NCBI RefSeq assembly: GCF_914271545.1 | Contig: NZ_CAJZAH010000002.1 | Location: 434,001-498,000, forward strand | Source of the DNA: Cupriavidus respiraculi | Lineage (GTDB): Bacteria; Pseudomonadota; Gammaproteobacteria; Burkholderiales; Burkholderiaceae | DNA length: 64,000 nt | Reading direction: 5' to 3' | In this document: piece by piece, positions 33,059 through 41,650 of the stretch | Layout of the letters: each line of letters starts with the position of its first letter | How positions within the stretch are numbered: position 1 is the first letter of the stretch | Translations under genes and position numbers: made by a program | Notes under the pieces: generated by a model | Told to the model about the DNA's origin: nothing | The model's input: the letters and a program-made list of their open reading frames with translations, nothing else | Database searches by the model: none

Positions 33059-34057
33059 TTAGCACCCTCCATTTGGAACGGTGTAGCCAAAGACGCCGAT
33101 ACTCGCGGCCCGAAGTGAAATGTTTGCGGAATTGGTCTCAGAGAACCACAAATAGAAGAGGTTCTGGCCGACGTTGGGAACTTCCCATGTGCCGCCACTA
33201 AGGCCGGTGGCGTTTGCCAGAGGAGTGGAGATCGGAATCGTCCACGAGTCCAACCCCGAGTCAACCCGCACGGCGAGGAAGGTCTGCGCACTACCGCTTC
33301 CGTTCGTATTCATTTGCCCCCCCGCACCAACTAACACAGTAAGCGCATTCGGCGGTACGCTCGTAGCAAGTGATACGGGCGTCTCGGTCGTAGCGGATCC
33401 GCTCGAAACAATGCCCGTGCTTACGTAGTAATGTGCGCATGCGCCACGATAACGCGTTTTCACCAGCTGCGAACCGGCGTTGAAGTACAGCGCGCCGATG
33501 TATGCCCAGTGGGTGTATCCGCTCGGCAACGTCGGACCGGTCGGTGGTGCGACGGTGCTTGCGATGGTCGCCAGTGCAGTACCGTTCCAGATGTAGTACA
33601 GGTGTAGCCACGTCGAGGGTGGAAATACTCCCACTTGGTCACGGCCGTTCGCTGCGGGCCCCGCGACCGCAACGTCGCAGGTCAACGTCGCTGCCGAATA
33701 AACGCTCGCCAAGTTGCCGCTTGCCGGAGCCCGCAGCACCACCCCCTGTGCCGAAATGTCGTACTTGGAATTCGGCGTCGCGGTGTTGTTGCTTCCAAGC
33801 AGGCCACGAACGCTTGGCAAAGCGACGGCTCCCCGGACGAGCTTCTGGATGGCCTGCAGTACCTGATCGCGCGAAGAACCATTGACGACGCCTCCAGTGG
33901 CCTCCACGACGTTTGCCAGTTCCTCCTGGACGTGGTCGAACCAGACATCCTCCAGATCCGTCGCCGGAATGCCAGAGACGGCATCCCCATTGGTAAAGCC
34001 GTCCTTGCCTGCCCCGAACTTGTCGATTACTCGGGTTGCAGTTGAAATGCGTCGCAT
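33059..34057 (-). CDS. Tail fibre
   Basis: A 332-residue fibre. The N-terminus (RRISTATRVIDKFGAGKDGFTNGD, then VWFDHVQEELANVVEATG) is a common baseplate-attachment module of Mu-like and P2-like phage fibres. The rest is Ser/Thr/Gly-rich beta structure ending in GVFGYTVPNGGC. It differs fully from the tailocin fibre at 5388, so the two should bind different receptors. The start overlaps the DUF2313 stop (TGATG). Confidence 0.85.
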   Translation of the reverse strand: MRRISTATRVIDKFGAGKDGFTNGDAVSGIPATDLEDVWFDHVQEELANVVEATGGVVNGSSRDQVLQAIQKLVRGAVALPSVRGLLGSNNTATPNSKYDISAQGVVLRAPASGNLASVYSAATLTCDVAVAGPAANGRDQVGVFPPSTWLHLYYIWNGTALATIASTVAPPTGPTLPSGYTHWAYIGALYFNAGSQLVKTRYRGACAHYYVSTGIVSSGSATTETPVSLATSVPPNALTVLVGAGGQMNTNGSGSAQTFLAVRVDSGLDSWTIPISTPLANATGLSGGTWEVPNVGQNLFYLWFSETNSANISLRAASIGVFGYTVPNGGC

Positions 34058-34650
34058 CAGGTATCTCCGTATCCAATGAATAGAATCGTGTGAGCCGGCT
34101 TGTATTGCGCCAGCAGGCAGTAGAGGCCCGGGTCGCCCCATGAGGCGAGTGGTTCGTTACAGCGGCTGTTCGCCTTCATCCGGCGGACGTCCGCCTCGGC
34201 CGGAACATTGACGCGCCAGGCGTTCCGCCAGCCGCCTTGGTTTAGCGCTGAATTGCACTTGCTGTTGGCGCGGAAAGGTCGGAACTCCGTCACTGTCACG
34301 CCGGCATAGCCCATGGCATTCAGCAGCCCAGTGAAGAACGCCATCGACTGTCCGCCCTGGAACACAATGCGCTGCAGCAGCCGGCCTCGACGGTCCGCAA
34401 TGGATGTAGCCGGCGTCAGGCACGGATCCGGCAAGCCAAACAGCGCCTCCCACTGCCCCAGCAGCTGCGTGGTCGTGCGCGGGTCCGCCTCATCCAGCAG
34501 GTCGTCTACCCTTGCATCGATGCGCGCCAGTTCCGTACCGACCGCGTCCATCTGCTTGACCGTGATCGCGTCCCTCCCGCGCGGCCAAGCCGGGCCACGA
34601 GGCAGGAGCCCGAGCAGGTGATCGAGATAATCGGCCTCCGTCAGAGCCAT
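34057..34650 (-). CDS. Baseplate protein, DUF2313 (Mu gp48-like)
   Basis: 197 residues with LLGLLPRGPAWPRG, TTTQLLGQWEALFGLPDPCL and the FRANSKCNSALNQGGWRNAW segment of the DUF2313/YmfQ family. It lies between J and fibre as in Mu. Confidence 0.9.
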   Translation of the reverse strand: MALTEADYLDHLLGLLPRGPAWPRGRDAITVKQMDAVGTELARIDARVDDLLDEADPRTTTQLLGQWEALFGLPDPCLTPATSIADRRGRLLQRIVFQGGQSMAFFTGLLNAMGYAGVTVTEFRPFRANSKCNSALNQGGWRNAWRVNVPAEADVRRMKANSRCNEPLASWGDPGLYCLLAQYKPAHTILFIGYGDT

Positions 34651-35687
34651 GTGATGCTCCCGAAGGTCGACATCTGGCCTGTCGAATTCGTGACGTTGGC
34701 TGCGGGAGATACCAACACGTGGTCATCCTCGCCGGCCGCGATACTGATCGCCTCACGGATATGGCTGATGAGAATCGTCTTGCCGGGGGCCGCTTCCCTG
34801 AGAAGGAGGTCTCGCAGTTCCGCTTCTACCGAAGCCTTTACTGCCAACGTGGGCGGCGTGAGCTGAATCTGGAAGTTGATGGGCGCCGCTATCGGGGCCA
34901 CGACGTACAGCTCTGCCGTGACGGGCCGCACCGTGTCGATGTGGGCTTGGACTGCCGCCACCTCGGCAGCGTCCGGGATCATCGACGCATCGTTGTCGCG
35001 CACGAACCGGACGGTCACGGTTCCTGCCCCCATTTCCAACGGATAGACCCACGCACGCGTGACGCCCGGGACCTCCAGCGCCCACGCGATGTAATCGGAT
35101 GCCGCGCCGCCGCTGGCAGGCTTGCGGATGCGCTCCAAGAACCGGGCGCGAAGTTCGTCGACTTGCTCGACGTCGGAGCCATTCGTCATCCCAGCAACGT
35201 CAACGACACCGACAGACTGGGCGCCGGCTATTGGGGACAGAAGCGACAGCGGCGTTCCGGGCAGTGCGTTGCCCGCAGCGCCAGCCTCGACGGCTTGCAC
35301 CGGGATAACAGTCACACCGCCACCGATTGCGGTGTCCGCAACCACCCGGTACTCGACACCGTCCGCTCTGCGGAGCACGGCCTCAGCCGGGACAATGGTG
35401 CCCGCAATGCCGCTCGTCGACCAGGCACCCGCAGCGAACTCTGCGGGCTTCGGCTCGATACCCCAGATGGACGCCCACCGGACAAGGATCTCGTCATCCG
35501 CGGTGTCGTAGATGATCTGGTTGGCAATCCAATCCAGGTATCCATGCAATTCGTGCGAGGTGCCGGCCAGAACCCGCGCGATCACCTCGGAATCGGACCG
35601 GCGCAGTAGTTCGTCAGGCGTGAGCCGGGCCAGCATGTCAGCGCGAGTGCGCGATACCAGCTCCGTCAGCGTCGGTCGGCTAAACAT
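34641..35687 (-). CDS. Baseplate J-like protein (Mu gp47-like)
   Basis: 348 residues. The N-terminus FSRPTLTELVSRTRADMLARL, SHELHGYLDWIANQI and KPASGGAASDYIAWALEVPGVTRAWVYP are hallmark segments of the baseplate J family. It overlaps gp48 by 10 bases. Confidence 0.93.
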   Translation of the reverse strand: MFSRPTLTELVSRTRADMLARLTPDELLRRSDSEVIARVLAGTSHELHGYLDWIANQIIYDTADDEILVRWASIWGIEPKPAEFAAGAWSTSGIAGTIVPAEAVLRRADGVEYRVVADTAIGGGVTVIPVQAVEAGAAGNALPGTPLSLLSPIAGAQSVGVVDVAGMTNGSDVEQVDELRARFLERIRKPASGGAASDYIAWALEVPGVTRAWVYPLEMGAGTVTVRFVRDNDASMIPDAAEVAAVQAHIDTVRPVTAELYVVAPIAAPINFQIQLTPPTLAVKASVEAELRDLLLREAAPGKTILISHIREAISIAAGEDDHVLVSPAANVTNSTGQMSTFGSITWL

Positions 35688-36117
35688 TCAATTGGCTCCA
35701 GACATTTGCGAAACGCAGATCAAGCTGCGGCCCGTCTTGGCGATCAATCACGACGCGCATCGCGAGCACGTCGAGCCCTTGGCGCTCCGCCTCAACTGTG
35801 ACGCGAGTCGCTACGCCGTCCTCAACCAGGTGCGCCAGGGCCTCACGGCCGTACTCGATGGCGCGCTGCACTGTGGCGTTCGTCAGCTTCTCGCGGGACA
35901 ACAGCCACAGGCGGGAACCAATGCGATCGCCTTCCTGCTCGGCAACGTTGTCGCCCCACCAGCCCCATCGCTCACCCTCTATCGGGTCATCCGCCTCTGC
36001 ACGGCGCCAGGTGAAAAGCGCCATGATCACGGCGCGCACCAGCGGGTTGGTGACCGCCAGCAAAGAAGATTCGACACCGTCGATCGTGATCGACATGTCG
36101 TCGGCGTAGCCCGGCAT
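35680..36117 (-). CDS. Baseplate wedge protein, Mu gp46-like (GP46)
   Basis: 145 residues, with SLLAVTNPLVRAVIMALFTWRRAE, a tryptophan-rich GERWGWWGDN and GSRLWLLSREK in the order of the phage GP46 family, a gp25-like wedge component. Confidence 0.9.
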   Translation of the reverse strand: MPGYADDMSITIDGVESSLLAVTNPLVRAVIMALFTWRRAEADDPIEGERWGWWGDNVAEQEGDRIGSRLWLLSREKLTNATVQRAIEYGREALAHLVEDGVATRVTVEAERQGLDVLAMRVVIDRQDGPQLDLRFANVWSQLNV

Positions 36118-36128
36118 TCGTGCTCCTG

Positions 36129-36674
36129 TTAATCGGGTATGGGCCCACCACCGTGGCGGTGGCCGAGGAAGGACTTGCCGCCGATGTTGGCGTCGCCGGT
36201 GACGGTGATGTCGCCGTCTACCGTTAGCCCGCCCGCTGGTGTCGAGATGCCGTCCATCGCGGTGAGCCGGCCCTCCACGGTCATATCGCCATGGAGTCGC
36301 GTGTGTTCCGAATAGACGTGAATGCCGTCCGCCTTCAGAACCACCGCTTGCGACTTGTCGTCGTGAATGGCGACCTCACCCTCCTCGAGCCCGGTCATCC
36401 GGTAGCGCCGGTCTGCGCACACGATCACGATGCCGTGAGAGCGGTCACCGTCGAGGAACAGGGTCACGACCTCAGCGCCCTTCTTCGGGCAACTGGTAAA
36501 TCCGTAGGGCTCGAAGTGTTCAAGCGTGCCTGGAACGTCGTCCGCCAGAAGCTGGACCTGAAGCCCTTGCATCTTTGCCGCGGCGTTGGCGAGAACGACC
36601 GTGCCGCGCACGACCATGTTCTGCAGGCGCTGCATCAGCGGCCTGGCCAGACGCGAGAACGTCCTGTCGTCCAT
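36129..36674 (-). CDS. Baseplate spike, Mu gp45-like
   Basis: 181 residues: N-terminal OB domain (VVRGTVVLANAAAKMQGLQVQLLADDVPG) and a beta-helical tip ending SFLGHRHGGGP, where HRH probably holds iron. This is the piercing spike of the prophage tail, of a different family from the tailocin spike. Confidence 0.92.
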   Translation of the reverse strand: MDDRTFSRLARPLMQRLQNMVVRGTVVLANAAAKMQGLQVQLLADDVPGTLEHFEPYGFTSCPKKGAEVVTLFLDGDRSHGIVIVCADRRYRMTGLEEGEVAIHDDKSQAVVLKADGIHVYSEHTRLHGDMTVEGRLTAMDGISTPAGGLTVDGDITVTGDANIGGKSFLGHRHGGGPIPD

Positions 36675-37846
36675 CAGCGAGCCCCCTTCACTTCACTCCA
36701 GCCGCCGCCCTTTGTCTTCGGCGCGCTGTTGTTGACCTTGGGTGCTCGGCTGTCGGCCGGTCGCACGTCGCCCCACTCTGCAACCTTCTTGTCCTTGGCA
36801 TCCTTTTTTGCGGCACCCTTGGCCGGGTTGTTGACGTACCCGTCGGGCGGCCCAACCTGGAGCAGGGAAACCATGCCCTGATCGCTCAGGCGGTAAGTGA
36901 TCTGGGCGATCACGAACTGATCATCGAAGCCGATTACCGGGTCGGTCACCCGTACCAGTTGGTTGTGCCGCCAAAGCGAGCCGTCAGCCTGCCGCCACCC
37001 TTGGACGGTGTAGGTCGTGGCGATTGCCTTGGCACGGCGGTTTGCGCGCTCGTACTTCACCCGATCGGCCGCAGTCCCGCCATCGGCCTGTCCGCTGGCC
37101 TTGATCAGCATTACCCTGCGTCGGCGCACTGTCGCGTCCGTGATTACCGCGCTTTCTTCGGCTACCGCGGCGCCAAAGTCTTCATCATTGCCCGCGCGCT
37201 GGCCCTTGCAGATGTATTCACTGAATACCTCCTTGTAGTCCAGAGACGCATCGGCACCCAAAATGTTCTCGCCGTGGCGCAACGCCGTCGCGGCCGAGCC
37301 AGCCGAGCCCACATGGATAAAGACTAGCCGCCCTTCCGCGTCGTCGGTCGCGAGCAGCTGGCGCAGGCGCAGCAGGCGGTCAATGGATTCGAATACCGTC
37401 TCGCCCTGCTCAATGACGTGGGACAGCGGCTTTCCGGGCTCGACTTCGCTCGTTACCTTGATGCCGTAGGTCGACGCCAGATCCCGAGCGATTCGCTCGA
37501 CCGTCGCGCCGCTCCAGCTTCCTGGCTTGTGCATAGCCGCGCAGTCGACGAGATCCTGCGTCTTGCTGCGGCCCTTCACGCCCACGGACACCTGCCGACC
37601 GTCGTAGCGGATCGGGGTCGCGTCCACGTAGCCGGTAAGAACCCGGTCTGATCCGATGAAGACCTCGCACACATCCCCGGGCCGGATGCGCCGTGGAACG
37701 TCCGTCTGCCCCGGCCAACGGTCGGTCACCGCTAGGGTGAAGTCTCGGACCTGCCGCTCGATGCCAGCCGTGATCTCGACCTCTTTCCACCCGCCGTAGT
37801 CCGTGCCGTTGACCCGCAGCTTGACCGCGTTGATGTTCTCCGTCAT
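36674..37846 (-). CDS. Baseplate hub, Mu gp44-like
   Basis: 390 residues. NINAVKLRVNGTDYGGWKEVEITAGIERQVRDFTLAVTDRW and the central VEPGKPLSHVIEQGETVFESIDRLLRLRQLL match Mu gp44 hub proteins. A Lys/Ala-rich tail follows. ATGA-type overlap with gp43. Confidence 0.93.
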   Translation of the reverse strand: MTENINAVKLRVNGTDYGGWKEVEITAGIERQVRDFTLAVTDRWPGQTDVPRRIRPGDVCEVFIGSDRVLTGYVDATPIRYDGRQVSVGVKGRSKTQDLVDCAAMHKPGSWSGATVERIARDLASTYGIKVTSEVEPGKPLSHVIEQGETVFESIDRLLRLRQLLATDDAEGRLVFIHVGSAGSAATALRHGENILGADASLDYKEVFSEYICKGQRAGNDEDFGAAVAEESAVITDATVRRRRVMLIKASGQADGGTAADRVKYERANRRAKAIATTYTVQGWRQADGSLWRHNQLVRVTDPVIGFDDQFVIAQITYRLSDQGMVSLLQVGPPDGYVNNPAKGAAKKDAKDKKVAEWGDVRPADSRAPKVNNSAPKTKGGGWSEVKGAR

Positions 37847-39087
37847 GCCGACAGCACCTTCAGAGGACGGGGGGCGAGGAAGCCCGGCCGGCGAACTCTG
37901 TTCAGCTCCACGATTTCCGCCTCGCGCGACACGTCTTCGAACCGGTCGTAGGCAAGCGCCAACGCTGGTGTCACGGCCACCGGCGTTACAGTGGTCAGCC
38001 TGGCGCTTCCGGCAACGCGCATCGTGACGTCGCGATGCACGTTGCCGCGCAGCACCTGCATTTCGCGATAGACGGGATCCGACGCGGTCAGGCTGGCCTC
38101 ATCGAGCGTCGCGACAAGATCGTCTCGCACCTGGACAGCGTCGTCGTAGACCGGAAGCGGCATAGCCGCCGTCATCCCGGCAGCCTGTACGAGGGTCGCC
38201 CGCGCAAACAATTCGTTCAGCGCCGCGGCGTTGGCGTTGATACGCTGGCGACTGGGGCTGGTGCTTGCTGTCGGATTCTCGACCGTCCCGCCAGCGGCGG
38301 CCGTGTTGGCACGCTGCTGGAAAGTGCGGGCAAGGGCCGTCAACGCCTGAACCGACACCCTATTTCGCGCAGCGGCGCCGCCACCGCCGATCACCCCGGC
38401 GATGCTCTCGAAGATCGATTCACCGCGGGCGAACATCCCAAAGACGGCGGAGGCCAAGCCCGCGGTATCGGGCAGGAGCGATAGTGCTTGCGCCTTCAGG
38501 AAACCAAGGGGGTTCGCCAGCAGATTCGTCAGGTTGCCCGCGCCGTTCTCGACCAGGTCAAAACCCTCGTTCAGCATGGAGAGCGCGTCCAGAGACACGA
38601 ATGACGCCACGCCATCGAGACTAAATTTGCTCATGAAGTCAGTCGTCGCAACCTCCTGCAGCGTGTCCGCCGACAGAAGCGTCTTAGCCCCCAGCGACTC
38701 CATCGCGGAGGGGAAAGCCAGTTCTCCGGACTCGACGAAGGACATCTGCACGGTGCACATCCCGCCGTGCGACATGCTGTGCGTTACGCGGGCAGGTTCC
38801 TTCAGCGAGACGGTCATCTCGCCATACCAGGGATGCACCAGAGTCCCCGGGCCGGCCTTCTCGAGGGCCTCTAGCAGCCGGTCGCGCTGCTCGATGTAGT
38901 CGTCACCTAGCAGAAAGCCGGTGATAGAGAACTCCCTGGCTGCCCGGCCAAGGTCCTCCGCATACGGCTTGTCACGCTGGGGGTACTCATGCACCTGAAC
39001 ACGACGACCAAACGCGCCGTCGTCGGCCTCGACCTCAAAGGCGACCCCGCGGAACGAGGCCGCCTGCATCTTCTCTTTCCAGGCCAT
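37843..39087 (-). CDS. DNA circularisation / tail protein, Mu gp43-like
   Basis: 414 residues with the DNA_circ_N signature at the start (MQAASFRGVAFEVEADDGAFGRRVQVHEYPQRD, then HPWYGEMTV). Despite the family name it is a tail component linking tube and baseplate in Mu. Confidence 0.92.
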   Translation of the reverse strand: MAWKEKMQAASFRGVAFEVEADDGAFGRRVQVHEYPQRDKPYAEDLGRAAREFSITGFLLGDDYIEQRDRLLEALEKAGPGTLVHPWYGEMTVSLKEPARVTHSMSHGGMCTVQMSFVESGELAFPSAMESLGAKTLLSADTLQEVATTDFMSKFSLDGVASFVSLDALSMLNEGFDLVENGAGNLTNLLANPLGFLKAQALSLLPDTAGLASAVFGMFARGESIFESIAGVIGGGGAAARNRVSVQALTALARTFQQRANTAAAGGTVENPTASTSPSRQRINANAAALNELFARATLVQAAGMTAAMPLPVYDDAVQVRDDLVATLDEASLTASDPVYREMQVLRGNVHRDVTMRVAGSARLTTVTPVAVTPALALAYDRFEDVSREAEIVELNRVRRPGFLAPRPLKVLSA

Positions 39088-39088
39088 G

Positions 39089-40837
39089 TTAGAAGCTCAG
39101 TGCGCTGCGATAGCCGACATCGGGATTCACGGCGAGGCCCGGTTGGTTCGTCCGGCCCGGATCCACGCGCATGCCTTCAGGCGCGCCCTCGAACCGCACG
39201 CGCAGTTCGCCATTCAAGCGCGCCGGCTGCTGAGGCCCCGTCAAGGCTCCCCGGTTAGCCAGCGGGCTACCCATAGACGCCGCTGCAGGATTTGGTGACG
39301 CGGGCTGGCGCGCCAACGCGCTAGCCCCCTGCGCCACAGGCGTCGAGTCGCCGGAGCCGAATACCTTGCCAACGAAGCCGCCGACAGCCCGGGCACCGTT
39401 CATGATCGGCTCGATGAACCCCTTGACGCGATCCCACAGCGACGAGAACCATGTAACGATCGGTTCCCAGTTCCGCACGATGATGCCCAGCGGGTGGAAG
39501 CTCATAAGCGCATCAGCCACGAAGCCTAGGAATCCAGTGAGGGTAGCGGACACCGAATTCCACAGCTCTGCGAGCCACGCGCTGATTGCGGACCAAGCCG
39601 CGACAAGGTTCGACCTCACGGATGCCCATAGCGCGGAGAACCAGGTGCTGATGCCACCCCAGTTGTCATAGATCAGGTATGCAGCCGTAGCGATGGCCGC
39701 CACGATCGCAAGGATCGGATTAGCCAGCATCGCCCGGCCCACCGCGATGATTGCCGTCCCGACCATCGACAGCGCTCCAATGAGCAGCGGCGCTACGTAG
39801 GTCGCCATGCGCGCGAAGACCATCACGAGCTGCACCGCGGAGGAAAGCGGCCCGGCAAGGATCAAAGCCCCGATGCCGATGAGGACGTTGCGCATGCCGC
39901 CCATGGCATCGACGAAGTCGGAGATCCCATCTACGACGCGCACAATCCCATTCCCGAGCCGCTCGAACCCACCCGAATCCACCCAGCCTTGAAACGCAGT
40001 AGCGAGGCGGGTGATGTACCCGCCGACCTTCTGCTGCAGCAGCACCTGATTCGCTGCGATCCAACTTTCCAACGCCTTCAGCGCAGGCATGATGGCGGGC
40101 GCAGCGAAGGCGAACATCTCGGCCGTCTGTGTCCGGTACTGGGCGCCGATCTCGCCCAAGGTCTCGTCCAGCTTGTCCAGCCGTTCGACGGAATCCGCGG
40201 AGAGCACCTTGCCCATCGTCTGCTGGGCGCTCAGCATCTCGATCAGCGCGTCCTTGCCGCCGGTGAGCGTGGGGAGTAGCTTGGCGCCTGTCTTCCCGAA
40301 CGCTTCCATCGCCATCCGGGTGCGTAGGGCGTGGTTCTCGTTCGCTTCAAGCCCTGCCGCGAACTCCGGCAGAATCTCGGTGATGGAACGGATCTCGCCC
40401 TTGGCGTTGCGCAACGGGATGCGCAAGCGGGTCATGAGTTCGGCGAATCCCTTGTCCTTCCCTGCCGCGGCGTCAGCGATGCCCTTGTTGAACTTCACGA
40501 TGGCGTCGTTCGCTGCCTCCGCCTCCAGACCACCGAGGCGGAATGCGCCCTGCAGCCGCTGCAGTTGCTCGGCCTGGACGCCGGTCACGTCGACCGCGTC
40601 CTGTACCGATGCGGAATACTGCATCGCCGAGCGGGCGGCATTCAGCGCGCCCCACCCTATGGCACCGAAGCTGATAGCGGTGGGGAGGCCGAAGCTGCCA
40701 ACCAGTCCTCGGCTTGCGCTGCCCAAGTCCCGAAAGCTCTTGTGCGTGGCGTTGATGCCGCCCCGGACCGTCTTCAGCGTCGGAGAGATCTTGTCCACCG
40801 CGCTGAGAATGGCCTTGAGCATGAAGCTATCCGCCAT
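39089..40837 (-). CDS. Tape measure protein
   Basis: 582 residues. N-terminal helices (LSAVDKISPTLKTVRGGINATHKSFRDLG), a tape-measure core, and several hydrophobic segments at about 320-400. Similar length to the tailocin tape (598), so similar tail length is expected. The ATG at 40837 overlaps the stop of the frameshift product. Confidence 0.9.
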   Translation of the reverse strand: MADSFMLKAILSAVDKISPTLKTVRGGINATHKSFRDLGSASRGLVGSFGLPTAISFGAIGWGALNAARSAMQYSASVQDAVDVTGVQAEQLQRLQGAFRLGGLEAEAANDAIVKFNKGIADAAAGKDKGFAELMTRLRIPLRNAKGEIRSITEILPEFAAGLEANENHALRTRMAMEAFGKTGAKLLPTLTGGKDALIEMLSAQQTMGKVLSADSVERLDKLDETLGEIGAQYRTQTAEMFAFAAPAIMPALKALESWIAANQVLLQQKVGGYITRLATAFQGWVDSGGFERLGNGIVRVVDGISDFVDAMGGMRNVLIGIGALILAGPLSSAVQLVMVFARMATYVAPLLIGALSMVGTAIIAVGRAMLANPILAIVAAIATAAYLIYDNWGGISTWFSALWASVRSNLVAAWSAISAWLAELWNSVSATLTGFLGFVADALMSFHPLGIIVRNWEPIVTWFSSLWDRVKGFIEPIMNGARAVGGFVGKVFGSGDSTPVAQGASALARQPASPNPAAASMGSPLANRGALTGPQQPARLNGELRVRFEGAPEGMRVDPGRTNQPGLAVNPDVGYRSALSF

Positions 40838-41018
40838 CTTCGTTCCTCATGTTCTCTGCGATTCGCAGCGCTTGGGATTCATACAAATCCAGCCGCGACA
40901 TGGGCAAGGCCAGTGCCGCGGCGGGGTCCAACTTCCAGAAGTAGGCAACGTCGAATACGCGCTCTACGAATCGCTCTCGGTCGAGATCGTCGTCGCCGCT
41001 TCCTCCTGACCGAAAAAA
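40827..41018 (-). CDS. Frameshift extension of tail assembly chaperone (Mu gp42-like)
   Basis: An open frame without its own good start, entered by a -1 shift from the upstream chaperone gene. It encodes RERFVERVFDVAYFWKLDPAAALALPMS.. and ends at TAG 40829-40827. The Trp/Asp-rich helical piece matches the T part of lambda G-T or Mu gp41-gp42 fusions. The shift site is described separately. Confidence 0.75.
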   Translation of the reverse strand, partial: FFRSGGSGDDDLDRERFVERVFDVAYFWKLDPAAALALPMSRLDLYESQALRIAENMRNEDGG

Positions 41019-41284
41019 CCCATGACGATTCCCTGCAGCTTCTGCAGGTCGGCCAGGCCAATCTGCTTGACGGACGACATGGGGATCTGGGCCAGCTTGG
41101 AAACGTAGCGGGCGACCACCTTGGGGCGAAGTTCGACGCCCTGGCCGCCGGTGTCACTCTGGACCACGATGTACGGATAGCCGATCTCCATCAGATCCTC
41201 GCCGCTCGGCTCGCGCAGTTCGATCTCGCGACGTTCTTCGCCGTGCGCGGTGATGGCCTTGCTCAGGGTGACAGTCACGCTCAT
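40964..41284 (-). CDS. Tail assembly chaperone, Mu gp41-like
   Basis: 106 residues (E14-type family): VTLSKAITAHGEERREIELREPSGEDLMEIG and a helical end with IPMSSVKQIGLADLQKLQGIVMGFFG. The slippery run lies in the last 20 codons. It overlaps the tube gene as ATGA. Confidence 0.9.
   Translation of the reverse strand: MSVTVTLSKAITAHGEERREIELREPSGEDLMEIGYPYIVVQSDTGGQGVELRPKVVARYVSKLAQIPMSSVKQIGLADLQKLQGIVMGFFGQEEAATTISTESDS
41012..41018 (-). promoter_or_regulatory. Slippery heptamer T TTT TTC for -1 frameshift
   Basis: In the chaperone frame the codons read GGT TTT TTC GGT, giving the canonical heptamer T-TTT-TTC. A -1 slip enters an open frame of about 60 codons that ends just at the tape-measure start, the same plan as in lambda and Mu tail genes. 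Confidence 0.8.
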
Positions 41285-41640
41285 TGCCAGATCCCCTTGG
41301 AGCCCTCGAATTCGAGGTCGATTTCGCCTTCCTCGCCCTTGATAGTCGGTTCACCGATCAAGTAGGCGCCGGACAGCGTGAATACCTTGCCGTTGGCAAG
41401 CTCGGCGGTGATGGTCATGTCCGAGCCTTCGCGCAGGGTCTCCAGCGGGAAGTCATTGGTAAAGAGTGCCGTGACCTTCAGCGACGGGGCGCGAGGCATC
41501 TCCTTGAAGCCCGCGACACCCTTCGTGCTCATCACGGTTTCCCGCGTGACATCGGCGGCGGAGATTTCCACGCCGCCCTTGATTTCGAGCTGGTCGCCGT
41601 CCGTCTTGACGAAGCAGGCGCCGGCAATGCGTTTTGCCAT
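41281..41640 (-). CDS. Tail tube protein, Mu gp40-like
   Basis: 119 residues: MAKRIAGACFVKTDGDQLEIKGGVEI, GFKEMPRAPSLKVTALFTNDFPLE and the acidic EGEIDLEFEG end are typical of the Mu tube (gpM). Confidence 0.92.
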   Translation of the reverse strand: MAKRIAGACFVKTDGDQLEIKGGVEISAADVTRETVMSTKGVAGFKEMPRAPSLKVTALFTNDFPLETLREGSDMTITAELANGKVFTLSGAYLIGEPTIKGEEGEIDLEFEGSKGIWQ

Positions 41641-41650
41641 GTTGGACTCC

